Assembly (NCBI GenBank): GCA_032622095.1
Contig: CP136069.1
Location: 154,183,043-154,247,042, forward strand
Source of the DNA: Siphonodentalium dalli
Lineage: Eukaryota; Mollusca; Scaphopoda; Gadilida; Siphonodentaliidae
Reading direction: 5' to 3'
Length of the DNA stretch: 64,000 bases
The number at the start of each line of letters is the position of its first letter. Within the stretch, counting starts at the first letter, position 1. Below, one piece after another: positions 43,200-54,688 of the stretch. The notes under the pieces were generated by a model. It was not told where the DNA came from. It worked only from the letters and a program-made list of their open reading frames with translations, and did not search any database. A program made the position numbers and the translations under genes.

Positions 43200-45115
43200 T
43201 AGATATTTCTGGAAAATAGTTAATAAAATTCTTGGCAGAACGAAATCAACATTGATTCCCCCACTTAGAACGCCTATAAATAGGTTACATTGCAACTTAG
43301 TAGTAGATGACTACCTAAAATCAAACCTGCTGAATGATACATTTGTCGATAACTCTTCATTGCCACTTACCAAACCAATTCTTCCGCATCTTATAATACC
43401 AGAAACAACTATTTCCGAAATAAAAATTGAAATTGCAGACATACTAGAAACCATTGATTCTTTAAAGTTAAACAAGGCCCATGGACACGACGGAATAAGC
43501 CCACGTATGTTAAAAGAAACAAAGGTTGTCATTGCAAACCCCCTAGAAATTATTTTTGAAAAATCCCTAAGAGATGGCACTTTCCCAGATGACTGGACAA
43601 AAGCTAACGTAATACCTGTCCACAAAAAAGACGATCGATCTGATCCTGGAAATTATAGACCAATTTCACTACTCCCCGCCATTGCAAAAGTCTTTGAGAA
43701 AATATTACTTTACTTTAACACCTTTTGAAATTTATCAGAGATAGTGATATATTGTATGAATTCCAATCAGGCTTTCTCCCTGGCCACTTGACTACATACC
43801 AACTCATATAATTATATCACTCCCTCTGTCAGTCTCTCTCGAAGATTCTTTATACATGTGCTGGTTTTTTGGTGATATTTCCATGGCCTTCGAGAGTCAC
43901 AGGGTCACTGATTAAACTCATAGAAAATTACCTGTCTAATGGGAAACAACGAGTATTAGTAAATAGCAAATTTTCAGATTTCAAAACCATTAATGCAGGA
44001 GTTCCCCAAGGTTTATTTTTGGCCCTTTCCTATTCGTGGTCTACATAAATGATCTATCTGAAACCCTCCATTCTTTCGCACGACTGTAGGCCGACGACAC
44101 ATGCCTCACGGAATCAAATATAAGTGTTCTCGATCTTGAAAGAGAGATGAATCGTGATTTAATAAAAATTGACTCACGTTCTAATCAATGGTTAGTTAAA
44201 TTTAACGGTACTAAGACTAAGTCTGTTACCTTTTAATATTGAGGAAATCACCCCAATATAGCTCTCTCACTAAACGGTAAAAGTATAAGTCAAGTAGAGT
44301 CTTATAAACACCTCGGGTTATTCATTCAAAGTGAGATGGACTGGAACCTGCAAATTGATGAAATGTTGAAGAAGCTCTACGGACGCATCGCTTACTTGAG
44401 AAAGTTGAAGTTTATGCTTAATCGAAACACACTGGAAATAATATACCAATCATATATACTGCCCCTTATGGACTACGCCGATGTAGTCTGTGACTCGGCC
44501 CCTGCAAACATTTTGATGAAGTTAGACAGAGTACACACCGGCGCTGCCCGTTTAATCACTGGACTTACCCGATCAGTTCCACAAGATAAACTACTATGCG
44601 AATTAGGTTGGAGAACATTAACGGACAGACGAAAATATCACATATTTCATACCATATATAGGATGGTAAACCATAAGACCCCAAGCTATTTGACTGATCT
44701 CTTGGCAATCCGCCCAGAAACGATTAATAGACTAAGATACAATATCCCTGTCCCACCATATCAATGGAGGACTAAACATTTTAGTAAGTCCTTCTTCCCG
44801 CGATCAACTAAGGACTGGAACGAACTCCCCATAAGAAGTAAGAACTAGTTGCTCACTAAACGTTTTCAAAAACTAAATTAGCATCAACAAATATATTACT
44901 GAAACCCCCTGATCATTTCAATATAGGAAAACGACGACTGAACATAATCCATTGTAAGCTCCGTAACTTACATGTATATGTAGCGACCTAAATGCTGACA
45001 AATTTTGCAACTTTATTAGTAACAATCCAAGTTGTCGATATGGTCATCCAGTTGAAGATGCAAGTCATTATTTCTTTAATTGCGGGCTGTTCACACGTCA
45101 TAGAATACTCTAGCA
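43200..45115 (+). pseudogene. LINE B, reverse transcriptase and C-terminal domain
   Basis: 43200-43728 is open: 'RYFWKIVNKILGR', 'INKLH..' linker, 'LNKAHGHDGISPRML', 'GTFPDDWTKANVIPVHKKDD' and 'NYRPISLLPAIAKVFEKI', the first reverse transcriptase blocks. After 43728 several frames give 'EFQSGFLPGH' (43757), a damaged palm with the first catalytic aspartate region lost, 'NAGVPQG' (~43990-44010), 'ADDTCLTESN' (~44090), then 'NGKSISQVESYKHLGLFIQS'. 44336-44848 is open: thumb 'SYILPLMDYADVVCDSA', 'LDRVHTGAARLITG', 'LGWRTLTDRRKYH' and 'WNELP'. Near 45020-45090 a last piece reads 'CRYGHPVEDASHYFFNC', the terminal knuckle. Many shifts and a palm deletion mark it inactive. Confidence 0.88.
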
Positions 45116-45550
45116 AATAATTTAATAGGTTTAGGTATGTCAAATATCACTGTCGGAAAGCTACTTATTGGTGACATCTCGCTAAATTACAATTTAAATA
45201 GAAAGTTATTCTATTTTGTTCAAACTTACATAGTTTCAACATGCCGTTTTGACATCAGCGACTAGGGTTCATCACCGTTAAATATCTTAAAGTAGCATAG
45301 ACTGTACATAACCCCCTCCCCCTGTCGCACAGGAGTGGACCCGACACCATCATGTATATACATCTATTATATCATAATTCCATATATATTGTATACTACT
45401 TCTTATATAAGTGGATCGTACCTTACCTTATACTTATGTAAATATCATGTTCTTTATATTATTGTCGGGAGCGAGACAAAGATAAGTTTTGCAACTTGTG
45501 CCTCAATCCTCTGCATTTAATTATGGATGCAAATAAAATATATTTACATC
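45116..45550 (+). mobile_element. LINE B 3' UTR
   Basis: Non-coding. It ends near GGATGCAAATAAAATATATT, a polyadenylation-like tail, after TGTCGGGAGCGAGACAAAGA. The exact end was not proved because no target duplication was matched to the 5' side. A dispersed repeat begins right after it. Confidence 0.55.
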
Positions 45551-45740
45551 AAGTATGTAAAATAAATTAGGTGCTTCAAATAATGCATTTACCACATGCG
45601 TGCCAATCAGATGAACATCAGTAACCTATATCCCATATGTATGCAATTAAAGATGTTTTCAGGGATCAACTGGGGTGGGGTAATACACAATTTGCAGGAA
45701 TGTATGCCGGGGTGGGTGGGTGATCAAAGAGGCAAAAACA
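45551..45740 (+). repeat. Copy of the 33.5-kb dispersed repeat plus a G-rich transposon-like end
   Basis: 45558-45670 parallels 33565-33685. It is followed by ACTGGGGTGGGGTAATACAC and CCGGGGTGGGTGGGTG, similar in style to the GGGTGTC-rich sub-terminal sequence of the 1.3-kb transposons. Confidence 0.55.
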
Positions 45741-46119
45741 AACGCATTTTTTACCACCTCATGCATTTGTAACAGTTAAAAACATATTATCACAGGTTAC
45801 TTCGCTGTCACTTCGCTCATATGGGCCTTAGTGGCTAAGCCATGTTGCAGATGGGACGTTGAGGTGAACAAACTTCCTTCCAGAAGGTGTATGAACTCTT
45901 TGACGGTTCAGCAAAGCAGAAGGTGCATGTTATACATACATCCAAGGAAATATATTTATGAACCCTTCTTTTTTGTCTAACGTTCTGTGGTTTTATTTTG
46001 CACCATGTTTTGATATTGTTGGAATCCCATGGCTCGATTAAAATTTCGTATATACGAATGCTCGTGTTATACATCTGTAACAGAGGTTCAACCGTCACCA
46101 GGAACCACGCCCGATTTCA

Positions 46120-46835
46120 TAACAATCAACAATATAAAGCGTCAGATGTTCTCATCGGCAAGTTCTCTTAATCAACCCTTAATCTGTATGACATGTCCAT
46201 TCCTATCTAACAATCTCGCCCCGATACTCCGTGACGTAAAAGGTCGACAATTATTTTACAAAATTCTAGCAAATTGGAAAACTACGCCGAATGCATGCCA
46301 AAATGGGAATCCGAAATAGGCGAGAAGATAGAAAATTGGGAAGAATATTTGAACATGCCCTTTAAAACGACAACCGATACGAAATTACATTGCCCCCAAT
46401 TCAGAATAAACACACGAATTATTAGTACCAATAAATTTCTGAAGATGGCTAACCCTAGACTCGACGATTTTTCCAATCGCTGCCAATATGTACAGGAAAC
46501 CATATCTCACATTTTCGGGGATTGTCCACACGTCCAAACCTTTATGATAGAAATTGAAACATGGACAAGAAACAACCAATTTCCAATTGATCTAACAAAA
46601 AAGAATATCATTATAGGTATCGATCATGAATAAAGATATTCAAAAATTAACCATTTCCTACTAGTGTTGAAACAATATATATATAGGACAAAATTCACAT
46701 CAACACAGCTGTCACTTCGCTCGTTCCTTTGCGATCTTCAATTTAGGTATGAATGTGAGGGGTACAACGCAAAATGTAACCTGAATCACGACTTCGATAA
46801 TCAGTGGCTGGCACTTCGAAATGGCTCAAAAATAA
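46120..46835 (+). pseudogene. C-terminal remnant of an L1/Tx1-like LINE
   Basis: One frame to ~46275 gives 'ILRDVKGRQLFYKILAN'. After a shift the next gives 'PKWESEIGEKIENWEEYLNM', 'TTDTKLHCPQFRINTRI', 'ISTNKFLKMA' and a C-x2-C-like / H-x4-C region 'CQYVQETISHIFGDCPHV' (first C pair degraded), ending at a stop at 46631. Further shifted pieces, 'FLLVLKQYIYRTKF' (~46645) and 'NHDFDNQWLALRNGSKI' (~46787-46837), continue the family pattern. This region lies after the reverse transcriptase in L1/Tx1-type ORF2 proteins. The reverse transcriptase itself is absent, so it is a 5'-truncated, decayed copy. Confidence 0.75.
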
Positions 46836-47113
46836 AATAATATTATATTAAAAACCCTGTTTTTACAGACTCAAAGTATACCCTAGTATCGGTTGTTGGT
46901 CTTGCTTTTAAGTTGAACGGTGATTGTTAAAATTGTTCTAACACATTGTGTGGCTTTAAATATTTTCTAATTGCATGTCACAGGTAAGAAAGTAGGCCAG
47001 GGCATGGAAGAGCGAAACTCTTCCTTGTATTGGACTGAGAGCATGAATGCGTGAATGTATTTTCTCTCTTCCTTTGTTGTTATTCTTCTTTATCAATAAC
47101 AAATTAAAAAAAA

Positions 47114-47353
47114 AGGAACCACACTGCATGGTCCAAAATACCGTTACCAGGAACCACACTGCTGGTCCAAAATGTATCATTGCCAAATGCAAATATTGTG
47201 TGTCAAATGATAGCTTGTCGAAATTAAAGGGTTTATGGACATGCCTGAGACTATGGTGCCGGACATTTGCAGAATGAGGTACACAGAGGGTGAATTTAGT
47301 GACCTTACAGCTGGATAACATAACTAAATTAACTCTCTGTGGCCTCATTCTGC
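47114..47353. repeat. Short tandem duplication followed by a fold-back
   Basis: AGGAACCACACTGC(AT)GGTCCAAAAT occurs at 47115 and 47150. GCAGAATGAGGTACACAGAG (47269-47288) is mirrored by CTCTGTGGCCTCATTCTGC (47335-47353), with further inner pairing (TTTAGT/ACTAAA). Confidence 0.75.
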
Positions 47354-47620
47354 GTATGCCTTCTTCTCTGCAAAGTATATTTATTATCAAATCAACAAGA
47401 TTTTTAGTTACTTTTTCACAAGAGGATTCTTTTTCTTTTTTAGTTTAGTCTCTCTGTACCCCCCACATCGGCAGACGATACATTGCATAATCCATGTTTC
47501 CAATAGGCGCACATCACACTATTTATCTGGGAACTAAAATCTGAGTCTAGGTCGCCCATAGCAGATGAGGTCATGCAGAAAGAGGTCCCCAGACGATGAA
47601 TTTGGAGACGCTAGCCCGCT

Positions 47621-47767
47621 GTGTGGGGTAGTGTTACTAAATTCATTCTACAAATGACCGGCACCATAATCTCAGGCCTGCTTTATGGAACATTTAATTT
47701 GACAGTTGCCAATTATTATGGCCAATTCAAAGATGCATTATCAATCGAAAAAAAACTTGTGGATTCA
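47621..47767 (+). other. Short open stretch interrupted by the second 1.3-kb transposon
   Basis: Reads 'VTKFILQMTGTIISGLLYGT ...' up to 'SIEKKLVDS'. If the transposon is taken out, the frame continues after 49064 as 'DNQYVTHLQMS' and stops. About 60 codons in all, no recognised family; it may be chance. Confidence 0.2.
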
Positions 47768-49055
47768 GGGGGGGGGGGGGGGGTCGGAAATTTTTTCCAG
47801 GCACGTATGATGATTTTTTTTTTCCGGCCTCGGACCACCCACCCACCCAATTTCTTCCATTTCCGGCCTTTTTTTCCAGGCAATTTTGGACACCCACCCT
47901 TTTTTTCCGTTTCAGGAAGTTTTTTCCGGTCAGTTTTGGACACCCACCCCCCTAAATTTGAGAAAATTATCAATTGAGCAACCAAATAGCTGATTATCCT
48001 GCATTATCATAATTTATTGCGCGATATTTGAATAGAACAGTGCATAATAAGATAACGATTCTATTTGAATTTATCATATAAGTGTCATTAATCAAGAAAT
48101 GTGTCAACATAATCACATTTCAAGGGATATATAGACAGAGTGCCAAAGTTTTTATTAACATTCATTTTCATAATATATAGTCACATGATCTAGTCACATA
48201 ATCACATTTGAGTATTCTACATAATACATGGTACCGGTACAACAAATTTCAGATTATTTGATATTTTGATATTTGCTATGTGATATACAGTAATGCCCTA
48301 ATTAATCGACTCCATAAGCACAGCAGAATAATAGGTAATTTTTCAGGGGCATCTCAGAAACCAGAACTGAGGAAACATGTTATAGCGTGTAATGGCAGGC
48401 TGGTAGCCACTGCCTGAAGTAATAGGCTTCGTAATAATTGGGAATAATATGGATGGATAGCCCAATATCACTTCTTTTTTTGCTCACGATATCAGTGACG
48501 ATAAAATCTTCGTTACTGTGATTAACATTACAAGCTGATCCACATTAACATGGAAAACAATGTGAAATTGTTCAAGCTGGCCTGGCTGGCCTTCAATTTA
48601 TTTGTTAAGATTTTATGTTTTACGTTGTCAAAAGTCTATTTTATTCCATTATTTATTATATCTTTATTTCCATGTCACATATGGTCAAGTGTGCTTTCAT
48701 TTTATTACTTATTTTCAGCTGAGTTCTGCATAGTTATTCTTACTTTGTTGTATCAGTAGATGGAATCCTGATTAATTTTTATTTTTCCAATAGCGCAGTT
48801 TCTAGTTCTATCAAGTTGAATTTGGGTTATTGTTGGCCATTGTGCAACTGATCCAACTTCTGATAACCTCTATATGTAGTATAGCATTACTATTAACTAT
48901 ATATGACCCGTTTCTGTTCAAAACACATCAAAATAAGACTCAATAGCAGGAATGGAAAAAAAATTTGGCATATGGAAAAAACTGCTTTTTGGACCCAAGA
49001 GACACCCACCCACCCCATCATACGTGCCTGGAAAAAATTTCCGACCCCCCCCCTG
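47768..49055. mobile_element. ~1.3-kb DNA transposon, copy 2
   Basis: Nearly identical to 41894-43190 over its full length, with about a dozen differences spotted by eye (for example CCCAATTTCAC/CCCAATATCAC and CTGACCTGG/CTGGCCTGG). Left: G16 then TCGGAAATTTTTTCCAGGCA. Right: TGCCTGGAAAAAATTTCCGA then C9 and TG. GTGGATTCA flanks both sides (47759-47767 and 49056-49064). The same half-MITE (48292) and small hydrophobic frame (48550-48759) are inside. Different target duplications prove two independent insertions. Confidence 0.9.
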
Positions 49056-49064
49056 GTGGATTCA

Positions 49065-49868
49065 GATAATCAATATGTAACGCATCTGCAGATGTCATGA
49101 ACTGAAAGGACAATTAATTAATTGGACATCGATTCGGTGGATTACAATATTACAATAAAAACATGAAAACAAATCACCAACCAATATAATGTATACATAA
49201 ACTTGTGGACACCCATTCGGGGTGAAGGAGAAGTTCACTCGATCTTTTCGACCATTCCGGGCGCTTCGCGCCCAACTACAATAACTGTCTATATGTCGAC
49301 ACCCTGAATGAAAAGGGGTTGATATGATAACACAACCAGCATCCCCATTGGACGGTGTCAAATATACACATTCATAACTACACCCCTTAAACCATTCTTT
49401 ACTAAATACTCATTGACGAGTAGTTCCCTTATGAAATGTTCAGATAATAAGTTCTACGAACTACCAAGAACTATTTGTTATTAATTAAAATAAATTCGTT
49501 TGAATTTGTATTTTCATTTTGTATGTCTGTCGTCTGCTTACGATTCCCGAACATGAATAATAGACCCTTCCAATGTATACTTGTTGTAACCGATGGGATA
49601 ATCCATTTAGTCTAGAAAGGTTTTAACCTGACAAACTCATTGAAATTATATATGCACCCAGTCCCATTCCTTTGGTTAGAATTTCCTGTTACACCAAGCT
49701 TTCTAACAGTTGTGAATGTCCAATTTGACATCCACTATGGTTGAAATTTTCGAACTGATGGCAGTTCCAGCCCAAAAACTTGAACGAAACTATGAAAATA
49801 TTCGGCTTTTAATCTAAAAGCGAAATTATTTCACACAAAATAATGGTTTGAAATTCCAGATGAAGTTT
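49065..49868. other. Unassigned, with a possible hAT-like fragment at the end
   Basis: 49700-49860 contains GAATGTCCAATTTGACATCC, GAAATTTTCGAACTGATGGC and AGTTCCAGCCCAAAAACTTG, loosely like the interior of the CAGGG repeat. The rest is unassigned. Confidence 0.35.
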
Positions 49869-50511
49869 TATCATGCTGGCGTATTAGATTGACCAATGAG
49901 AATGGAGATATACTGACAGGTGACGAGGGCGTATTAGGTTCACGTTGATTGTCACCGACCCCATATTGAAAGCCCCAGGGAGTATATGGATTCATATGGG
50001 GTCGATAGCCGCCATCTTTTTTTCATGGAACTCTGCCGCCTTGGGTATATTTTCGTTGTATTTTGGCGCCAAGAAAAGGGATATCTGTCGGAAATCAAGT
50101 TCTGTGAATTTAAAGACATAGTACCATGTACAAAAACCTGCATGTGATATATTTGAGAAATTCTAAACACTCATAAATTAACTATCAAATTTGTTGTCCT
50201 GCTTCTGGTGATTAGCCATTGACTCAATGCGTTGACGTTCGACGCCCATGACGCGTCACTGTGACGTTACATAAGTTAATGGCCATACACAACAAATTTA
50301 CTTACTAGCAGCTAATGAACTTCGTACAAGTAATTCAAATTCTCACACGGAAAGCATGATAAAATCGTTACAGGACTCGCAGTTGCCGGATACGGTGACA
50401 TATGAGGCTCAGCGAGATTAATATCTGGCTAGGCTAGCGCCTCGCCCGATATTAATCTCACTTCGCCTCATATGACAACGTATCCGGCAACAACTCGCCC
50501 TGTAACTTATA
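49869..50511 (+). repeat. Unit 1 of a ~650-bp tandem duplication
   Basis: Shared with unit 2: GACCAATGAG, CATGGAACTCTGCCGCC, GTATTTTGGCGCCAAGAAAA, GGATATCTGTCGGAAATCAA, TTGTTGTCCTGCTTCTGGTG, CATTGACTCAATGCGTTGAC and GACGCGTCACTGTGACGTTA. It ends in a palindrome (50367-50506). Frames on the minus strand here have no motif. Confidence 0.88.
50367..50506. repeat. 140-bp palindrome closing unit 1
   Basis: GTTACAGG...GTTGCCGGATACGGTG...CATATGAGGC...GAGATTAATATC is mirrored by GATATTAATCTC...GCCTCATATG...CGTATCCGGCAAC...CCTGTAAC around a GCTAGCGCCTCGCC centre. The arms are ~65 bp with a few mismatches. Confidence 0.88.
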
Positions 50512-51187
50512 TTATCATGTCACCTGGTTGGATCGACCAATGAGGACGCTCCGTTGGTAGAGGCATATCAGGAGACATCGGGTCGTCATCTTTGTAGCCC
50601 GTCCCATATGAAATCCATATCCCCATCAGGGTTCCCATATGGGGTCGATGTCCGCCATTTTGTTTTTCATGGAACTCTGCCGCCTCGGGTATATTTTCGG
50701 TGTATTTTGGCGCCAAGAAAATGGATATCTGTCGGAAATCAAGTTCTGTTAATTTAAAGACATAGTGCCATATACCAAAACCTGCATGTGATATATTTGA
50801 GAAATTCTAAACACTCATAATTTAACTATATATCAAACTCAAGTTTGTTGTCCTGCTTCTGGTGATTAGCCATTGACTCAATGCGTTGACGTTCAACGCC
50901 CATGACGCGTCACTGTGACGTTACATAAGTTAATAGCCATAGACAACACATTTACTTACTGGCAGGTAATGAACTTCGTATAAGTAATTCAAATTCTCAC
51001 ACGGAAAACATGATATGTGGGTGACATGATAAAATCGTTACAGGGCTCGTTGTTGCCGGCTACGGTGACATATGAGGCTCAGCGAGATTAATATCGGGCT
51101 CGACTAGCGCCTCGCCCGATATTAATCTCACTTCGCCTCACATGACACCGTATCCGGCAACAATTCGCCCTGTAACTTATAATATCA
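50512..51187 (+). repeat. Unit 2 of the ~650-bp tandem duplication
   Basis: Same order as unit 1. Main differences are a short insertion in the middle (ATATATCAAACTCAAG) and an extra ATGTGGGTGACATGATA before the palindrome (51037-51176). Divergence is several per cent by eye, so the duplication is not very recent. Confidence 0.88.
51037..51176. repeat. 140-bp palindrome closing unit 2
   Basis: Same structure as 50367-50506 with slightly better pairing at the centre (ATATCGGGC/GCCCGATAT). Confidence 0.88.
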
Positions 51188-51840
51188 GGCATGGTATTTC
51201 CAAATGTTGATAGTTTGGAATAGTTGAGACACTCAACTCCCTGTCGCAAAATACATTGACATTGTCTCATGTCTGCATGCAAAATGTTATCTAAGATATA
51301 TCAAGGAAGTATCAGGTCAGCCAATATATTAACATATCACAGGAAGTAGCCTGCTAAATTCGTCACCTGTTTTTTTTGGTATTATTTGTTGTCGGTCGGG
51401 GGGGGGGGGGGGGTCTGATAACCAAAACTGGAAATGGGAGTTTCGGTTGTTCGAGGTTAATTCTAATCTAATCTAATATAGGTTGATTGTTGAACTTATT
51501 ATCTGAACATTTCCCACAGTTGAATGTGAATAATCCTGCAATTATAGTATTTGAGTTTTTCTGGCTATCGTCTGCTTTTATAACCTGAACACCCCTTCAA
51601 ATATAATACTGTTCCAATGTGTACTTTTATTTCGTCCAAAAGGGTGATATTAATATTGAACCGGTCCGTTTACATTGTGTCAATAGATTTCACCGGGTCT
51701 CGCGGTTTACCAACACGAGTAGACGTTCGCCCGGAATTACCATTGGTTTTCTTTGTTATCATATTGAAATGTATGAAACCATCCCCGAATCGCATATAAT
51801 ACCAGCCCAGATATATTGGCAGGGCGCCCATTACCAGCGT
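51188..51840. other. Unassigned, with a 16-base G run
   Basis: G run at 51398-51413, preceded by a T run. The 103-residue minus-strand frame at 51670-51981 has no motif. Confidence 0.35.
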
Positions 51841-52400
51841 AACTAAAAGCCGGGAGCCGGGAGCAGCTCGGATCCGGATCAGCCCAGACCGGCCCCATGG
51901 TGTATATGCGGGGTTTTTAGAAACCAGCACAGTGCGGGATCTCACGAAAACACACACATACACGGTTGGGATCGCGGCCATGCAGAAGTGCTGATATTAA
52001 CCCATAAGTCGTCAGAATTTCATTATGATGTCTGCAATGATATGACTTGCAGACGGGACCCAATGTCGCCATCGTACCGCCAAGAACCCCACACATATAT
52101 AAAGCGGAACTATCGTCGACTACATTCGCAAAGAAATAAGCGCGGATCAGCCACCAAAGCCATGACAGGCAAGTACCAATCGATATGCGGATATCGCCGA
52201 TATATGTATACTATGTCGCGACTGAAGTGAACCAGTCCCTGGGGCGTCCGGTATGATTTTAGTGACCAGAACATTTGGGATTGGTTCGCCTGAAAAACGT
52301 ACAGACACGCGTACAGTCTAGGGCCGCGGCCACACATAAGTACCGCTATTAACTCCTAACCTGCCATAATTTCAGCACTGTGCCTTTAATAACATGACTT
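51841..52400 (+). repeat. Two diverged ~370-bp related segments
   Basis: ACACACATACACGG...GCGGCCATGCAGAAGTG...ATTAACxC...TAATATGACTTGCA (51950-52052) parallels ACAGACACGCGTAC...GCGGCCACACATAAGTACCG...ATTAACTCC...CATGACTTGCA (52300-52405). Relatively GC-rich. Weak evidence. Confidence 0.35.
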
Positions 52401-53069
52401 GCATATATTTATAATATTTTTCAAATGTACGTGATTAAATCTTGTATAGTAGTTTATGGGCGATCTGATGCATGCATCTTCTTTTTCTTGTAAAGAATAG
52501 TCGAATCCATCCAGTATTTACAGGATTAAACTGACTGAATCTATTTGATTATGCTGATAGTTAACAGCCACGTTTACATTGACGATTTGGTAATGATTGC
52601 AAAAACTCTGTCCATAACCTGGTTTGAAATGACTTGATAAAGCATAACAAATCGTGCCCCCAATAACACTGAGGACTTCACTTGATGAGAAGTCGACCTT
52701 AACAATTCTGGATTTGCATAATGCACATTTTAAATCTGCAGATTTAAAACAAAATACACACAACATATTCACTTGTGAATTTCCAAGTGAGACACGTTTT
52801 GTTCGGATGCATTTAACATCCATAAACACAAGGTACTTGATATGGGAATGAACAATGACCATGAAATAGTTTCTACATAATTATGTGAGAATAAATATGT
52901 GAAATTAGCTATCAAATCTAGTGCACATTACACGTAAAATTAACTTAACGATGCTTCTATTCTAGTCAGAATTTTTGGTCGTTTGCCAACGTAGACACCA
53001 GCACCAGACGAACAGAGCAAGAACGCAGTGACGTCTGTAACCCGATTCGTGTATATGGGGAAGTTTGTC
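52401..53069. other. Unassigned sequence
   Basis: A short inverted repeat, TTTTAAATCTGCAGATTTAA (52728-52747), lies here. No gene was recognised. Confidence 0.35.
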
Positions 53070-53875
53070 CATTGCTTATCGGGGTACCATATGACTGAAA
53101 CGACGATATACCATAAGAACCCAAACCATAATGTGATCCTGCTTACCGGTGTACCATATGCCTGGACCGACAATATACCCCAAACAATAATGTGATCCAG
53201 TTTATCGGGGTAACATATGCCTGGACCAACAATATACCCCAAGCCATAATTAATGTGATTCTGCTTATCGGGGTAACATATGCATGGGTCAACAATATAC
53301 CCCAAGCCATAATAAATGTGATCCTGCTTATCGGGGCAACATATGCCTGGACCAACAATATACCCCAAGCCATAATTAATGTGATCCTGCTTATCGAGGC
53401 AACATATTCCTGGACCAACAATATACCCCCCAAGCCATAATTAATGTGATACTGCGTATCGGGGTACCATATGCCTGGACCAACAATATACCCCAAGCCA
53501 TAATTAATGTGATCCTGCTTATCGGGGCAACATATTCCTGGACCAACAATATACCCCAAGCCATAATTAGTGTGATCCTGCTTATCGGGGCAACATATGC
53601 CTGGACCAACAATATACCCCAAGCCATAATTAATGTGATCCTGCTTACCGGGTACCATATGCCTGGACCAATAATAAACTCCAAATCATAAGGTGATCCA
53701 GCTTATCGTGGTACTATATGCCTGGACCAACAATATACCCCAAGCCATAATTAATGTGATCCTGCTTACCGGGGTAGCATATGCCTGGACCAATAATAAC
53801 CCCCAAACCATAATGTGATCCCGCTTATCGGGGTACCATATGCCTAGACCAACAATATACCCCAAACCATAATGT
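53070..53875 (+). repeat. ~63-bp satellite, about 13 units
   Basis: Consensus phrases per unit: ATATGCCTGGACCAACAATA, TACCCCAAGCCATAATTAAT and GTGATCCTGCTTATCGGGG. Some units are 59 bp, lacking the second TAAT. Because 63 is a multiple of three, long frames arise on both strands, with a 21-residue protein repeat on the minus strand ('GYIVGPGICCPDKQDH'). These are not supported as genes. Confidence 0.93.
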
Positions 53876-54688
53876 ATCTGTATATGTAGGATGTCAACGC
53901 AGGGGCCAATGCTGTCCTTAGGCGCACGGGGAGGAAGGTGTCTGTGCTGTTAGAATTGATCCTGGAGGCTGCGACGGATGGAAGTCTTCAGGAACAGTGA
54001 TCTTGCGGAGTGCCCTTAAGAATTCATCTGGATCACTGGCGCACACAACAGAGTCATCAAGTTTGTTCCATTGGTCGGTTTAGCGAAAAAGGAGTGTTTT
54101 ATTGGTCGCAGCTGGTACGCCTGAGTTGAAACGGCCATTGGTTATTACAAACCTCCTTTTCGACGGTGTTGTTGGTAAGAAAGTCCGGGAAAGATGTTGC
54201 AGTGATTTTCCTGTTTTCCTTTTTTGGTGTCAAGAAGTCATCTACATTGAGAGATGGCACCATCCCCTTCACTGTCTTATAGTTGTCGTTATTAAGTTCG
54301 TACATGTGCGACGATTTATTCCGAGTGCTCATGACGAAGCATTTTGATGTGTTAAAACGCATTCCCCATGCAATTGTCCATTTTTCAAGCGATTTTAAGT
54401 CATCTTGGGGGATCTTGTGGTCTTCCTGTCTTGTGATCTTGCGGTATATGAGGCAGTCATCTGCGAAGAGTCATATTTGGGATTTTACGCAGTTTGGTAG
54501 GTCATTGGCTTGTACGAGGAACAACAGAAGTCCTAATAAATTACCTTGAGGAACACCTGATTCCACTGGAACTTACGAGGACTGCGACCCGCATGCGCCT
54601 TTTGGTCAGGAAGGATATCAACCAATTTTGGATGTTACCTTGGATCCCGTAGTTTTCAAGTTTCTGCAGTAGTTTGTTGTGTGGAACA
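53876..54688 (-). pseudogene. 5'-truncated LINE (LINE D) inserted in the satellite
   Basis: On the minus strand from ~54688: 'PHNKLLQKLENYGIQGNIQN', 'WLISFLTKRRMRV' (reverse transcriptase palm), then across a shift 'GVPQGNLLG', a stop, 'LFADDCLIY' (catalytic DD intact), 'EKWTIAWGMRFNTSKC' and 'MSTRNKSSHMYELN'. After further breaks the C-terminal 'WNKLDDSVVCASDPDEFLRA' near 54050-53990 follows. The satellite stops at CCATAATGT (53875) and restarts at GTGACCCTGCTTACC (54689) in the phase it would have had without the insert. At least two stops or frameshifts make it inactive. The style is Jockey/CR1-like, different from A, B and C. Confidence 0.85.

Noticed and set aside
53143-53658. 171-residue minus-strand frame as a repetitive protein gene
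   Set aside because: It is produced by the 63-bp satellite, whose unit length is divisible by three; no start context or unique termini.
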